From a bacterium (GTDB lineage Bacteria > Bacteroidota > Bacteroidia > Cytophagales > Cyclobacteriaceae): DNA of 64,000 nt. Location: NCBI GenBank assembly GCA_024743255.1, contig JANSWY010000014.1:1-64000 (forward strand), read 5' to 3'. The stretch's first letter is position 1, and each line of letters begins with the position of its first letter. The notes under the pieces are model-generated. The model ran no database searches, had not been told where the DNA came from, and worked only from the letters and a program-made list of their open reading frames with translations. Shown here one piece after another: positions 35,738 through 45,387 of this stretch. The position numbers were made by a program, and so were the translations under genes.

Positions 35738-37051
35738 ATGGAGCAAGGAAAGCCTGAGGTAAGTATTTTTTGGTTTAGAAGAGACCTGCGAATAGAGGAT
35801 AATCACGGTTTATATCAAGCATTAAATGGAGGTTATCCGGTTCTGCCAATCTTCATATTCGATACCGAGATTCTATCAAAACTAGAAGATAAGTCTGATG
35901 CAAGAGTTTCTTTCATTCATCACCAACTAACAAAGATCAATCAATTATTGATTTATCGTAAAAGCTCATTATTAGTTAAATCGGGAAGACCCATTGAGAT
36001 TTGGAATGAGCTACTGCAGGAGTATGACATTAAGGCGGTTTATGCCAATAGAGATTACGAACCATACGCTATTCAACGAGACAAGGAAGTTTACGAGTTT
36101 CTAAAATCTAAAAGTATAAAGTTTTCAGGCTACAAGGATCAATTAATCTTTGAGAAGGATCAGGTGGTTAAGAGTGATGGTAATCCATATACCGTATTTA
36201 CTCCTTATAGTAAAATCTGGAAAAAGCAATTTCATGAAGATATGATTAAGCCTTTCCTTTCAGAAAATGCAGATAACTGGTGTCAAACAGAACCTACAGA
36301 AATGTTATCTCTGAAAGATATAGGGTTTGAGCGGTCAGGTATTTCATTTCCATCAGCAGAGATAAAGGATAAAATTATTTCAGACTACCACAAAACACGT
36401 GACATCCCTTCCATTCATGGTACTAGCCGACTGAGTGTGCACTTAAGATTCGGTACAATTAGTATTAGAAAACTTGTGGGGCACGCCATCAAGCAAAATG
36501 AAAAGTTTTTAAATGAGTTAATCTGGAGAGAATTCTACAGTGCCATATTGTGGCATTTCCCAAGAATAGTCAATGAAAACTTCAAGAAACCATATGACTT
36601 GGTGGAGTGGAGGAATGATGAGGATGAATTCGAAAAATGGAAAAATGGTATGACCGGATACCCAATTGTTGATGCAGGAATGAGGGAATTGAATGCTACC
36701 GGACATATGCACAATAGGGTTAGGATGATTGTCGCTTGTTTTATGACTAAGCACTTGCTTATTGATTGGAGATGGGGCGAGGCTTATTTCGCTTCCAAGC
36801 TTCTGGATTTTGAATTGGCTTCAAATAATGGAGGCTGGCAGTGGGCTGCTGGTACTGGTGTTGATGCTGCTCCATACTTCAGGGTATTTAATCCATATAC
36901 CCAGGCAGAAAAATTTGATCCAAATTCAAATTATATAAAACAATGGGTGCCTGAATTAGGTACAAGTAAGTACCCAATGCCAATTGTTGAACACAAGTTT
37001 GCTAGACAAAGGGCGTTAGATACTTATAAGAAAGCACTTGCCGGGGACTAA
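35738..37051 (+). CDS. Cryptochrome/DNA photolyase family protein
   Basis: A 437-residue protein with the full family layout. The N-terminal alpha/beta photolyase domain begins FWFRRDLRIEDNHGLYQAL. The C-terminal FAD-binding helical domain contains GTSRLSVHLRFGTISIRKL, NELIWREFY, WKNGMTGYPIVDAGMREL and RMIVACFMTKHLLIDWRWGE, and ends in the ASNNGGWQWAAGTGVDAAPYFRVFNP block that lines the FAD pocket. Length and motifs fit class I CPD photolyases, which repair UV-induced cyclobutane dimers with blue light. A photosensory cryptochrome function cannot be excluded. It lies inside a cluster with two SDRs and an oxidase-III-like protein. Confidence 0.95.
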   Translation: MEQGKPEVSIFWFRRDLRIEDNHGLYQALNGGYPVLPIFIFDTEILSKLEDKSDARVSFIHHQLTKINQLLIYRKSSLLVKSGRPIEIWNELLQEYDIKAVYANRDYEPYAIQRDKEVYEFLKSKSIKFSGYKDQLIFEKDQVVKSDGNPYTVFTPYSKIWKKQFHEDMIKPFLSENADNWCQTEPTEMLSLKDIGFERSGISFPSAEIKDKIISDYHKTRDIPSIHGTSRLSVHLRFGTISIRKLVGHAIKQNEKFLNELIWREFYSAILWHFPRIVNENFKKPYDLVEWRNDEDEFEKWKNGMTGYPIVDAGMRELNATGHMHNRVRMIVACFMTKHLLIDWRWGEAYFASKLLDFELASNNGGWQWAAGTGVDAAPYFRVFNPYTQAEKFDPNSNYIKQWVPELGTSKYPMPIVEHKFARQRALDTYKKALAGD

Positions 37052-37093
37052 GCCAGAGGGAATGACTTTTTGAATCAACTAAATCAGCTAATT

Positions 37094-37636
37094 ATGCACG
37101 TTAAGAAAATTGTAGAATCCAGACTTACTGAAAAACAGAGAAAGCACGAAGCGATGCGAATGAGCATCATTCTTTTTCTAGGGGCATCAACTGTAATATT
37201 TTTGGTCTTCCTTTTAATTGCTTCTATTCAGGATCTACCTGATGTAACCTGGCCAAATTATTTGAAGGTCAGTACAATTAGCATTCTTCTTTCAAGTGTT
37301 TTCTTGGTCTTAGTAAATTATGATTTGAAAAATGACCATTTCGAACGTGCACAGGGTCTGATGATTTTGGTGATTTTAAATGGTGCATTGTTTGGCATTA
37401 GTCAGGTCAGTACATTAGGAAGTTTAATGTATGGGGATGTACCTCGCAATATCTTGATCCCAATTCTATCTGTTCATTTTCTACACATCGTTATCGGACT
37501 TGCTTTATTAGTCGTTCAATTAATTAAAATGCGACAATTTGAAATCCATTCCAGAAGAATAAGTTTTGCAAATAATGTGAGTCTGTTCTGGCACTTTTTA
37601 GGAATATTGTGGGTAGGACTTATAATTGCTTTATAA
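37094..37636 (+). CDS. Haem-copper oxidase subunit III-like membrane protein
   Basis: About 180 residues with five hydrophobic helices (SIILFLGASTVIFLVFLLIAS; STISILLSSVFLVLVNY; GLMILVILNGALFGISQV; ILIPILSVHFLHIVIGLALLVV; VSLFWHFLGILWVGLIIAL). The VHFLHIVIGL and LFWHFLGILW motifs match cytochrome c oxidase subunit III. It stands without subunits I and II. An in-frame TTG at 37070 would add eight residues; the ATG is preferred. It follows the photolyase gene closely, so it is likely co-transcribed. Role in this context is unknown. Confidence 0.75.
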   Translation: MHVKKIVESRLTEKQRKHEAMRMSIILFLGASTVIFLVFLLIASIQDLPDVTWPNYLKVSTISILLSSVFLVLVNYDLKNDHFERAQGLMILVILNGALFGISQVSTLGSLMYGDVPRNILIPILSVHFLHIVIGLALLVVQLIKMRQFEIHSRRISFANNVSLFWHFLGILWVGLIIAL

Positions 37637-37719
37637 TTGTACTTTGAACACTTATTTCCCGTTCAGCAAAAATAATTCCTGCTTAATATTAATTAATGCT
37701 GATTGATTTGGATTATTGT

Positions 37720-37727
37720 TAGATTTG
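37720..37727 (+). promoter_or_regulatory. Possible -7 promoter element of the TPR histidine kinase gene
   Basis: TAGATTTG matches TAnnTTTG and lies 84 bases before the start codon. No convincing -33 TTG is found at the usual 19-21 bp spacing. Confidence 0.3.
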
Positions 37728-37811
37728 AAGGTTATTTTAGTTAGAAAAGGACTTAACCGAACACACACCAATTCTAAAATGGTAGCGGTGAGCCAATTTT
37801 TGGGGACTTAA

Positions 37812-39560
37812 ATGGAGCTAGAGATCGTCAAAAGTAGTATTACTGACTTACTTAGTAAGGCATACACAAACAGAATTAATGATTTGAAGGGAAGCGTTAT
37901 GCTTGCTGAAAAGGCATACGCAATGAGTGTTGAGTTGGGAGACAAAAATCTGATTGCTGATTGTCTTAGCAAACTATCCCTTTTTTATATGATCATGGGC
38001 GAGAATGAAGATGCATTCAAGCTCGCAGAAGATTCACTTCGAACCTACCAGGAACTTGGCAATGAGCAGGGAATGGCAGACGCTATGTATAGCATGGCCG
38101 GTATCTACTACAAAACCGATAACTTCAACCTTGGTCTGATTTACCTTCTTGAATGTCTTACAATCTACAAGAAATTTAATGATTACTATAATATGGCCCG
38201 TGTACAAAAGTCCATGGGTACAATTTATGAGTATTTCGGTGATGATGTCAGCGCAATTATTTCGTATGAGAATAGTATCAAAGCTGGGAAGAAAATAGGC
38301 GATGAAAACATAGTTTCTAATGCCTACAATCCTCTTTCCGGAATCTATCTGAATCAGGGTAATGTGGAAAAAGCCATGAAGATGATTGAAGATTCCATCC
38401 AAATGAAGCGGGATAATAACGACATCCGTGGACTGGCATTTGCATTATACGGAAGAGGAAAAATATACGCTAAAACTGGTAGACATAAATTGGCTGAGGC
38501 AGATTACAAAAAGTCAATTGAAATCCACGACGAAATGAGTGAGCGATTGGGTTGTGGTATGTCTTTAAGGAAGCTGGGTCAATTGTATCTTCAAATGGAA
38601 GAATACGAAATGGCCCAGGAAACAATTACAAAAGCGTTAGAAGTAAGTACCAAGTATAATATTGCTCTTATAAAGTTCAATTGCTATTACCACCAATATG
38701 AGCTCTCCAAGAAGAAAGGGAAAATACAAGAGTCCCTGGAATGCCTGGAAAGATATGTTGAGGAAAAAGAGTCGGTGATTAATTCAAGGACAATGAAAGT
38801 AATTGAAAGCTATAAAGCAGTTACTAAAATTGAGTCCCTGGAAAAAGAGGCGGAACTCCAAAAGGAAAAAGCCGAAATTATTGAAAAGAAAAACCTTGAA
38901 CTCGATTCATTTTTCTATAGAGTGTCCCATGATCTAAAAGGACCGATAACCAGTCTCCTCGGATTAGATTTTGCTGCACGTGAAGAGGTGAAAGACAAGA
39001 CAGCCATTGGCTATTTTGACATTTTCCATTCACAAGTACGCAGAATAAACAATATTCTGGATGAACTAATTAAGATCACCAGAATGAACCATCAATCTGA
39101 TGTAAAACAAAATATTGATTTTGATAAGATGATTCAGGATTGTATTTCTTCTTATCAATATTTAGGAAATTTTGGTCATGTTAAATTCATTACTGAGATT
39201 TCAGACGCCATCATCTATGAAGCTGAATGGGCGTTTGTGAATACAATAATTCAAAACCTTATCGAGAACAGCATTAAGTACGCAAATATTGATCAGGAAG
39301 AACCATCAACTATTATAAAGGTTGAATCCTCAGATACTCATATACATATTGCAATTCATGATAATGGGATTGGAATGGATAGCGAAGCTAAGGATAGAAT
39401 TTTTGAAATGTTTTACCAGGCGAATAGCCTTGCGGAAGGTACCGGATTAGGAATGTATATTCTGAGTAGAGCTGTCGAAAAGTTGAATGGTAAAATGGAC
39501 GTAGAAAGTGAACCCGGAGTAGGCTCAAAGTTTTTTGTTACCCTTCCCAAGCATTATTGA
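37812..39560 (+). CDS. Soluble TPR-domain histidine kinase
   Basis: A 582-residue protein without signal peptide or membrane helices. The N-terminal 320 residues are about seven to eight TPR helix pairs (for example ADAMYSMAGIYYKTDNFNLG, GLAFALYGRGKIYAKTGRH), followed by a coiled coil (ESLEKEAELQKEKAEIIEKK). H373 in FFYRVSHDLKGPITSLLGL is the phospho-acceptor. The HATPase domain has an N box (QNLIENSIKYAN), a G1 box (DNGIGMD) and a G2 box (GTGLGMYI). It is an orphan: no response regulator is adjacent. The TPR array likely senses a protein partner. Similar tetratricopeptide kinases are common in Bacteroidota. Confidence 0.92.
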   Translation: MELEIVKSSITDLLSKAYTNRINDLKGSVMLAEKAYAMSVELGDKNLIADCLSKLSLFYMIMGENEDAFKLAEDSLRTYQELGNEQGMADAMYSMAGIYYKTDNFNLGLIYLLECLTIYKKFNDYYNMARVQKSMGTIYEYFGDDVSAIISYENSIKAGKKIGDENIVSNAYNPLSGIYLNQGNVEKAMKMIEDSIQMKRDNNDIRGLAFALYGRGKIYAKTGRHKLAEADYKKSIEIHDEMSERLGCGMSLRKLGQLYLQMEEYEMAQETITKALEVSTKYNIALIKFNCYYHQYELSKKKGKIQESLECLERYVEEKESVINSRTMKVIESYKAVTKIESLEKEAELQKEKAEIIEKKNLELDSFFYRVSHDLKGPITSLLGLDFAAREEVKDKTAIGYFDIFHSQVRRINNILDELIKITRMNHQSDVKQNIDFDKMIQDCISSYQYLGNFGHVKFITEISDAIIYEAEWAFVNTIIQNLIENSIKYANIDQEEPSTIIKVESSDTHIHIAIHDNGIGMDSEAKDRIFEMFYQANSLAEGTGLGMYILSRAVEKLNGKMDVESEPGVGSKFFVTLPKHY

Positions 39561-39712
39561 TACTTATCGTCAATTAATAGCAGATAATCGAAAATTTTAG
39601 TATTTCATACCCTCAGATATAGCATTAGATTAATAATTCAATTAATAATATTAAAATTATTATAAATTAGTACCACACGGGATAACCGTAATCAACTTAA
39701 ACCAATTATTCT

Positions 39713-40330
39713 ATGAAGGGTGTATTCTACTTTCTTTTTCTTGCTGTTGTATTTCTTGGAATATTCATTACATCCACTATTTTTCATAAAAATGAAGATC
39801 TGGTGACATCTGAAGCAGCCCTGAAACCTGATTTATTATTGAGTAACTCGAAATATTACGTTCAGGAACATGCTTATGATAGAAGCTTGCACCATCTGGA
39901 TCTGGCGATTCAGGCAATGAGAAAAATTGAAGAGCAACTTGATGATGAGGGTGTTTCTATTCTTGAAGGCTCCATAGATAAGTTGATGGTAATACACAAA
40001 GAGATTGAAGACGACTCGCTTAGTTTGTCTGATATGGATTATGCATTCTCCAGAGCATTAGACGCATTAACTTTTGCTGAATTAAAAGTTTCTGAATTAT
40101 TACTTGAAACAGATCACGATGAACAAGCAATTGTAGCTTTAAAATATGGAATGCTTCACCTCAAAAATGCACTTAGGTTTTCAAGCGGTCATAAAAAAGA
40201 TTACGAGATTCATATCTACGACGAAATAGATTCCCTTCTTGCCAGCAAATCACTCACCCATGATGAGATTAAGGTAAGATTGGAGCATCTAATATCGGAG
40301 TTAGATGAATTAATAAAAGAGGAGGACTAA
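39713..40330 (+). CDS. Membrane-anchored helical protein of unknown function
   Basis: A 205-residue protein. One N-terminal transmembrane helix (GVFYFLFLAVVFLGIFITSTIF) has no clear cleavage site, so it is probably an anchor. The remainder is acidic and helical, with TPR-like leucine spacing (AYDRSLHHLDLAIQAMRKIEEQL, MDYAFSRALDALTFAEL, HDEQAIVALKYGMLHLKNALRF) and an acidic tail LIKEED. Family not recognised. It lies alone between the kinase gene and the surface cassette. Confidence 0.7.
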   Translation: MKGVFYFLFLAVVFLGIFITSTIFHKNEDLVTSEAALKPDLLLSNSKYYVQEHAYDRSLHHLDLAIQAMRKIEEQLDDEGVSILEGSIDKLMVIHKEIEDDSLSLSDMDYAFSRALDALTFAELKVSELLLETDHDEQAIVALKYGMLHLKNALRFSSGHKKDYEIHIYDEIDSLLASKSLTHDEIKVRLEHLISELDELIKEED

Positions 40331-40536
40331 TCCATCTTTGAACAAAATGCACTTCTAATTGTAATTTTTTATTATTTAATTGTATTTTTGCTAAGCTGGT
40401 TTAATCAGCAAACCGGTCCACTGTTACGAATTCAATCAAAAGCGCGTATTAATTATCACCAGAGATATATACTATTATAGTATATTATAAATACTCACCG
40501 GCTAGGAGCATAATACACTAATTAATAGTTGGCTAA

Positions 40537-42519
40537 ATGGTGCAGAAAATGGCTTATCATGAAAAAAGGTTGTCACTACTAATTGTAGTAGTGATAGTGA
40601 TGTTTTGTCCACTCTCAAATAACTTATGGGCACAAGACAATGGTTCTATAGGTATTGGAACTGAAACTCCAAATTCCAATGCCGTGCTGGAATTAGTTTC
40701 TCCTGGGAACAACCAGGGTTTACTTGTACCCAGACTAACAACCGCTCAAAGAACAAATACAGATTTTACTTCCAATTTAAGCAACCTGGAAAATGGTTTG
40801 CTGGTATTTGATACTGACCAAAATGCATTCTTCTTTTGGATGACAGACCAATGGATTGAAGTTGGGAATACTCAATTCACAGCTGGGGATGGGATTGAGA
40901 TTTCTAATGGAGTAATTAGCAATTCCGGTGATGACGATGCGGACCCATCTAATGAAATTCAGACTATTAGTATTGTAAATGATTCACTGGTCTTATCAAA
41001 CGGTGGAGGATCAGTAGCAATTGATGCCGATAATAGTGATGAAATTCAAAACTTAACGTTCGATGAGGCTACAAATACACTTTCTATCTCTGACGGTAAC
41101 GATGTTGATTTGAGCGCCTGGATATCAGAAAACGATTCAGATTCAACCAACGAAATCCAGGATCTACAGATTGCTTCAGATATATTGTCGATCACTAATA
41201 ATACATCAGCAACGGATATTGACCTTACAGGATATCTTGACAACACAGATGATCAACAATTAACACTATCTGGCACAGATTTATCAATTGAATCTGGAAA
41301 TTCAGTTGATTTGTCTACTCTCGTAGATGATTCTGATGCAGACCCCACAAATGAAATTCAGGACCTTTCATTATCAGCCTCAAATACACTAACGATTACA
41401 GGAAATGCTTCTGCTACCGAAATCGATCTTTCACCTTTTTCTGGAACCAATACAGATAATCAGAGCCTGACATATGATAATTCAAGCTCCTATACAATTA
41501 GTATTTCAAATGGCAATACCATCGACATTTCAGACCTAAAAGATGATAACGATGCTGATCCGACTAATGAAATAGAATTACCTTCGACAGCAACTACAGG
41601 AGAAGTATTGGTTTATGATGGTTCAAGCTGGGTAGCTGGGACGGATAATGTGGATGATGCAGACAATGATGCCACCAACGAAATAGAATTACCCTCTACA
41701 GCAACTACAGGTGATATTTTGGTTTATGACGGTGCAAATTGGGTTGCAGGAACAGATAATGTGGATGATGCCGATAATGACGCCACGAACGAGATTGAAT
41801 TACCTGCGACAGCAGATAACGGTGATATTTTAACATATGCAAGAGGAGTTTGGATTGCAGGAACAGATGACGTAAACGACGCAGATAGCGATCCGACTAA
41901 TGAAATAGAACTACCTTCAACTGCGACTACAGGTGACATCTTAGTATATGATGGAGCTAATTGGGTTGCGGGAACTGATAATGTAAACGATGCAGATTCG
42001 GATGCAAGTAATGAGCTTCAAGGACTTAGCTATAACGCAACTACCAATGCATTGTCAATATCAACTTCTGGTAGTGCTTCTGTAAATTTGAGTGAACTGG
42101 ATGATACATTTTCAAGCCCATGGAGCGACGATGGGAGCACAGTTACATACTCAGGGGATTATGCCACGGCCAATAACTTCGTAGCAAGACCCAACTCGGA
42201 GATAATTTCTATTTCTAGTGGAGGTAATACAATCACCAGAGATCAAATAAAATTTAGTAAGATCATCCAAATAAAAGGTGCTGATGCAGCAAACGTTAGG
42301 GCAATCGAACCGGGAGTGGATGGTCAACAATTGATATGTATAGTAGTTGATACACAAGCGATTTTTGTGAACCAGGATAGTGGAACGGGTACTAGCCAAA
42401 TTATTTTATCCGCTAATTCTCATACTTTGGGAGCTGGAAGCACAATTCACTTAGTGTATAATGAAGCTTTAGGTGGATGGCTTGAAATAAGCTATTCTAT
42501 CGCGGCTGGAAGAGGATAA
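40537..42519 (+). CDS. Secreted fibre-like repeat protein, first of two paralogues
   Basis: A 660-residue protein with an N-terminal signal peptide ending LWAQ. It starts mature as a tail-fibre-like module (GIGTETPNSNAVLELVSPGN, GLLVPRLTTAQR, LLVFDTDQNAFFFWMTDQW). A long Asp/Asn/Thr-rich region follows, built of short beta units (DADPTNEIQ, LSISDGNDVDLS) and four exact-length 37-residue repeats. The C-terminal domain (NTITRDQIKFSKIIQI to GGWLEISYSIAAGRG) is not a T9SS sorting signal. The architecture resembles phage-tail collar or YadA-like stalks. It is the first gene of a four-gene surface cassette. Inferred: a fibrous surface protein whose export depends on the cassette. Confidence 0.8.
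   Translation: MVQKMAYHEKRLSLLIVVVIVMFCPLSNNLWAQDNGSIGIGTETPNSNAVLELVSPGNNQGLLVPRLTTAQRTNTDFTSNLSNLENGLLVFDTDQNAFFFWMTDQWIEVGNTQFTAGDGIEISNGVISNSGDDDADPSNEIQTISIVNDSLVLSNGGGSVAIDADNSDEIQNLTFDEATNTLSISDGNDVDLSAWISENDSDSTNEIQDLQIASDILSITNNTSATDIDLTGYLDNTDDQQLTLSGTDLSIESGNSVDLSTLVDDSDADPTNEIQDLSLSASNTLTITGNASATEIDLSPFSGTNTDNQSLTYDNSSSYTISISNGNTIDISDLKDDNDADPTNEIELPSTATTGEVLVYDGSSWVAGTDNVDDADNDATNEIELPSTATTGDILVYDGANWVAGTDNVDDADNDATNEIELPATADNGDILTYARGVWIAGTDDVNDADSDPTNEIELPSTATTGDILVYDGANWVAGTDNVNDADSDASNELQGLSYNATTNALSISTSGSASVNLSELDDTFSSPWSDDGSTVTYSGDYATANNFVARPNSEIISISSGGNTITRDQIKFSKIIQIKGADAANVRAIEPGVDGQQLICIVVDTQAIFVNQDSGTGTSQIILSANSHTLGAGSTIHLVYNEALGGWLEISYSIAAGRG
41566..42009 (+). repeat. 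Four tandem 111-bp repeats (37 residues each)
   Basis: Four units of exactly 111 bp start with the Asn codon of TNEIELP at 41566, 41677, 41788 and 41899. Each reads NEIELPSTATTGDILVYDGANWVAGTDNVDDADxDAT with substitutions; unit 3 is the most diverged (ATADNGDILTYARGVWIAG). Constant length with base-level divergence indicates older duplication with selection on register. Confidence 0.9.
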
Positions 42520-42547
42520 CACATTTTAACAACTTTAATTTAAAATC

Positions 42548-44239
42548 ATGAAATCTGCCAGGCAATTAATTTTGCTAATACCTATGTTGTTTACGGCAAT
42601 GTCACTTTCTGCGCAACAAGGGTCAATTGGAATGGGTACTGAAACTCCAAATTCTAATGCCGTCCTGGAACTTGTTTCCCCAAATAACAATCAGGGATTA
42701 CTAGTGCCAAGGATGACCACAGCTCAAAGAACTGATGCCGCATTTATAGCAAACCTATCATCAGTAGAAAATAGTCTTCTTGTATATGATACAGATTTAA
42801 ATCAATTCTTTTTCTGGGTGAATGATGATTGGATGACCTTCTCCCAATCATCGAATACACAGAACCTGTCATTTGATGATCAAACTTTTCAATTGAGCAT
42901 TGATAATGGGAACACAGTTGATCTTTCTGTATTCATTGATGAGTACGATTCAGATTCCACAAATGAATTGCAGACAATCACTTTTTCAAATGATACACTC
43001 TTTTTATCAGGTGACGGAGGATCGATTGGCATTGATACAAGCAGCACCAATGAGATTCAGGACCTGTCTTTAAGTGGAACTACTTTAACTATTACAAATA
43101 ACACTTCAGCAACAGCCATTGATTTAAGTTCAATCGATACAGATACTGATGAACAAACACTTTCTTATGATAGTGCTAGCTCCACGCTTTCAATATCAAA
43201 TGGAAATTCCGTAGAGTTAAGTGATTTGATTGCAACAGTAGATGGAGATTCAACAAATGAAATACAAAGCCTGACTTTTGATGAAGCAACAAGCACACTT
43301 TCTATTTCAGATGGTAATGATGTTGATTTAAGTACATGGATTTCAGAAAATGATTCAGATTCAACAAATGAAATTCAGGACCTTCAAATTGCTTCTGATG
43401 TATTATCTATTACGAATAATACGTCAGCTACAAATATTGATCTGACGAGCTATCTTGATAATACAGATGAGCAGACACTCTCATTATCTGGAACTGATTT
43501 ATCAATTACAAGTGGAAACTCAGTCAGTCTTGCTGGTTTTTCTCCGAGGTGGTCTCTATCAGGTGGGCTGCTTTTTTATAACTCAGGAAATGTAGGTATT
43601 GGGACAAGCACCCCAGATAAACAACTACACTTATTCAACGGTACTACAAGCTCATTAATTGAAGTGGAGGGCCCTTTTAATACAGCAGGTGAGGGGGCAG
43701 GAATTAGGTTTACTGAAGAGTTTGGAACAGATTATGGGTTTGATCTTTTCTATGAATCAAGCACTAATGAATTGAAATTCCGAGCAGTAGAGTTGGATGC
43801 AGTAACTGTAGATGATATTATTTCTATGGATCGATCTACTGGAGATGTGACAATCACAAATAATATTTTGACTCCTCCAAGTGGTACAACTACAACAATC
43901 TCAGGTTCAAACCAAACCTTAACAGCAATTTCTGAACGAACTGTGATTGTGGAATCTGGTGCTGATGCATCTTCTGTAACAAGAATTTCAGCTGGCCAAG
44001 ACGGTCAGGAACTGGTAATAATCGGTGGACCTTCCGGAATAGGGACATTGACTTTCTTTTCATCAGAATCAGGCGATACACCCGCTACGCAAAGAATCAA
44101 ACTAGCTGCTTCATCCAGATCAATCGGGGATGGGGATATTCTTACCTTAATGTATGTCTCTGCTCTTGGATATTGGATGGAGAAGTCCTATGCCAATAAC
44201 TTTTGGGATGTTGTAATACTTAGACCTGGAGGAAAATGA
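42548..44239 (+). CDS. Secreted fibre-like repeat protein, second paralogue
   Basis: A 563-residue protein with signal peptide ending LSAQ. The N-terminal module (GMGTETPNSNAVLELVSPNN, GLLVPRMTTAQR) is near identical to that of the preceding gene, and a middle segment (SISDGNDVDLS to TNNTSATNIDL) is also nearly the same in both. The C-terminal part differs: it carries a GNVGIGTSTPDKQLHLFNG tail-fibre motif and a globular region (GAGIRFTEEFGTDYGFDLF). No S74 chaperone signature and no T9SS signal was seen. It follows the first paralogue by 28 bases and overlaps the type B T9SS gene by four. Inferred partner in a surface fibre. Confidence 0.8.
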   Translation: MKSARQLILLIPMLFTAMSLSAQQGSIGMGTETPNSNAVLELVSPNNNQGLLVPRMTTAQRTDAAFIANLSSVENSLLVYDTDLNQFFFWVNDDWMTFSQSSNTQNLSFDDQTFQLSIDNGNTVDLSVFIDEYDSDSTNELQTITFSNDTLFLSGDGGSIGIDTSSTNEIQDLSLSGTTLTITNNTSATAIDLSSIDTDTDEQTLSYDSASSTLSISNGNSVELSDLIATVDGDSTNEIQSLTFDEATSTLSISDGNDVDLSTWISENDSDSTNEIQDLQIASDVLSITNNTSATNIDLTSYLDNTDEQTLSLSGTDLSITSGNSVSLAGFSPRWSLSGGLLFYNSGNVGIGTSTPDKQLHLFNGTTSSLIEVEGPFNTAGEGAGIRFTEEFGTDYGFDLFYESSTNELKFRAVELDAVTVDDIISMDRSTGDVTITNNILTPPSGTTTTISGSNQTLTAISERTVIVESGADASSVTRISAGQDGQELVIIGGPSGIGTLTFFSSESGDTPATQRIKLAASSRSIGDGDILTLMYVSALGYWMEKSYANNFWDVVILRPGGK

Positions 44240-45387
44240 GAAAAATAGTAATTATTCTAACGTCACTTTTCTGGGTAGCGAGCGCGAGTGCTCAAAACCT
44301 ATATAATGTAAACGGTACTTTAAGTATTTCCGAAAACGGGGTGCTGAGTGTGAGCCAGAGTTTCGTAAATGAAGGTACTGTAATCAATAATGGAAGATTA
44401 GTAATTGGTCAGGATTGGCAAAATGATGGTACTTACAGCAGTGACTCTGAAGGAGATATAGTCCTGAATGGAGAGGAGGAGCAATATATCAATCACAATG
44501 CTCAAACATTTAATAATGTAACAATCTCTGGTGGCGACAAAATTTTTGAAGCCGACCTGACTATAGAAGGTGAAATTGATTTTTCAGATGGTAAATTGTT
44601 TTCTGAGAATGGAGCCAGACTTATAGTTGGTCCAAATGCGATCGTCTCTGGAGGCTCGGAAACTAGTTATGTTGTGGGGTCATTATATATTTCATCAGGA
44701 TCTAATCGATTCTATCCTGTAGGGACTGAAGAGCTCTACTTGCCAGTGACATTATCTGAAGTTGAGGATACAGAAGCAGTTATTGGTGTAATTGCTCATG
44801 AAGGTCAGGCATCAACTATTATTGACAACACGATATCGGCAATTAGTCCAGACTATTATTGGGAGACTGACTTGATTGAAGGAACAACCTCAGAAGCTAA
44901 GGTTAGACTGGAATTTAGAAATGCGAATTTTATTGGAGATGTATCCAACATTACTATTGCAGAAACGGATGATCTTTCTAATCAATTTGAAGATCAAACC
45001 TGGGGTAGTAGAGGGGGAGATCCTGGCGAAGGTTTTGTGGTTTCTAAGGAGAGCTTAGTAGGACCCTATTTTACTATAGCCAGGCTATTTGGCGTAGAGG
45101 ACCGACCTCCGGTTAATGTTTTGAATTTACTGACACCTAATGGTGACGGTTGGAATGACTTTCTGGAAATTGAAAACATTACCGCATACCCTAAAGGGGT
45201 AGTTACTATTTTTAATCGTGTCGGTAATAAGCTATATGAAGTAGTTGGTTACGACAATGATGAGATTCGATTTACTGGTGTTTCAAATCAGGGAAATACT
45301 CAGGAGCTAGCAGAAGGCACTTATTTCTATGTGATAACTGAAAATGGAAAGGAATTAGCAAGTGGATTTTTTGAAATCATAAGATAA
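44236..45387 (+). CDS. Surface protein with gliding-motility-type (CHU_C, T9SS type B) C-terminal domain
   Basis: A 383-residue protein with signal peptide ending SASAQ. The N-terminal half is a beta-helix-like region (LYNVNGTLSISENGVLSVSQS, NNVTISGGDKIFEADL) seen in Bacteroidota surface proteins. The C-terminal 90 residues are the CHU_C domain: VLNLLTPNGDGWNDFLEIENI, VTIFNRVGNKLYEV, GTYFYVITENGKELASGFFEIIR. Type B T9SS substrates usually need a PorP/SprF protein for attachment, and one is encoded directly downstream. Start and stop overlap both neighbours (ATGA upstream, one-base overlap downstream), so the four genes form one unit. Confidence 0.9.
   Translation: MRKIVIILTSLFWVASASAQNLYNVNGTLSISENGVLSVSQSFVNEGTVINNGRLVIGQDWQNDGTYSSDSEGDIVLNGEEEQYINHNAQTFNNVTISGGDKIFEADLTIEGEIDFSDGKLFSENGARLIVGPNAIVSGGSETSYVVGSLYISSGSNRFYPVGTEELYLPVTLSEVEDTEAVIGVIAHEGQASTIIDNTISAISPDYYWETDLIEGTTSEAKVRLEFRNANFIGDVSNITIAETDDLSNQFEDQTWGSRGGDPGEGFVVSKESLVGPYFTIARLFGVEDRPPVNVLNLLTPNGDGWNDFLEIENITAYPKGVVTIFNRVGNKLYEVVGYDNDEIRFTGVSNQGNTQELAEGTYFYVITENGKELASGFFEIIR

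Noticed and set aside
41566-42009. Possible CRISPR array
   Set aside because: The 111-bp units are directly adjacent without spacers and stay in frame in a coding gene, so they are protein repeats.
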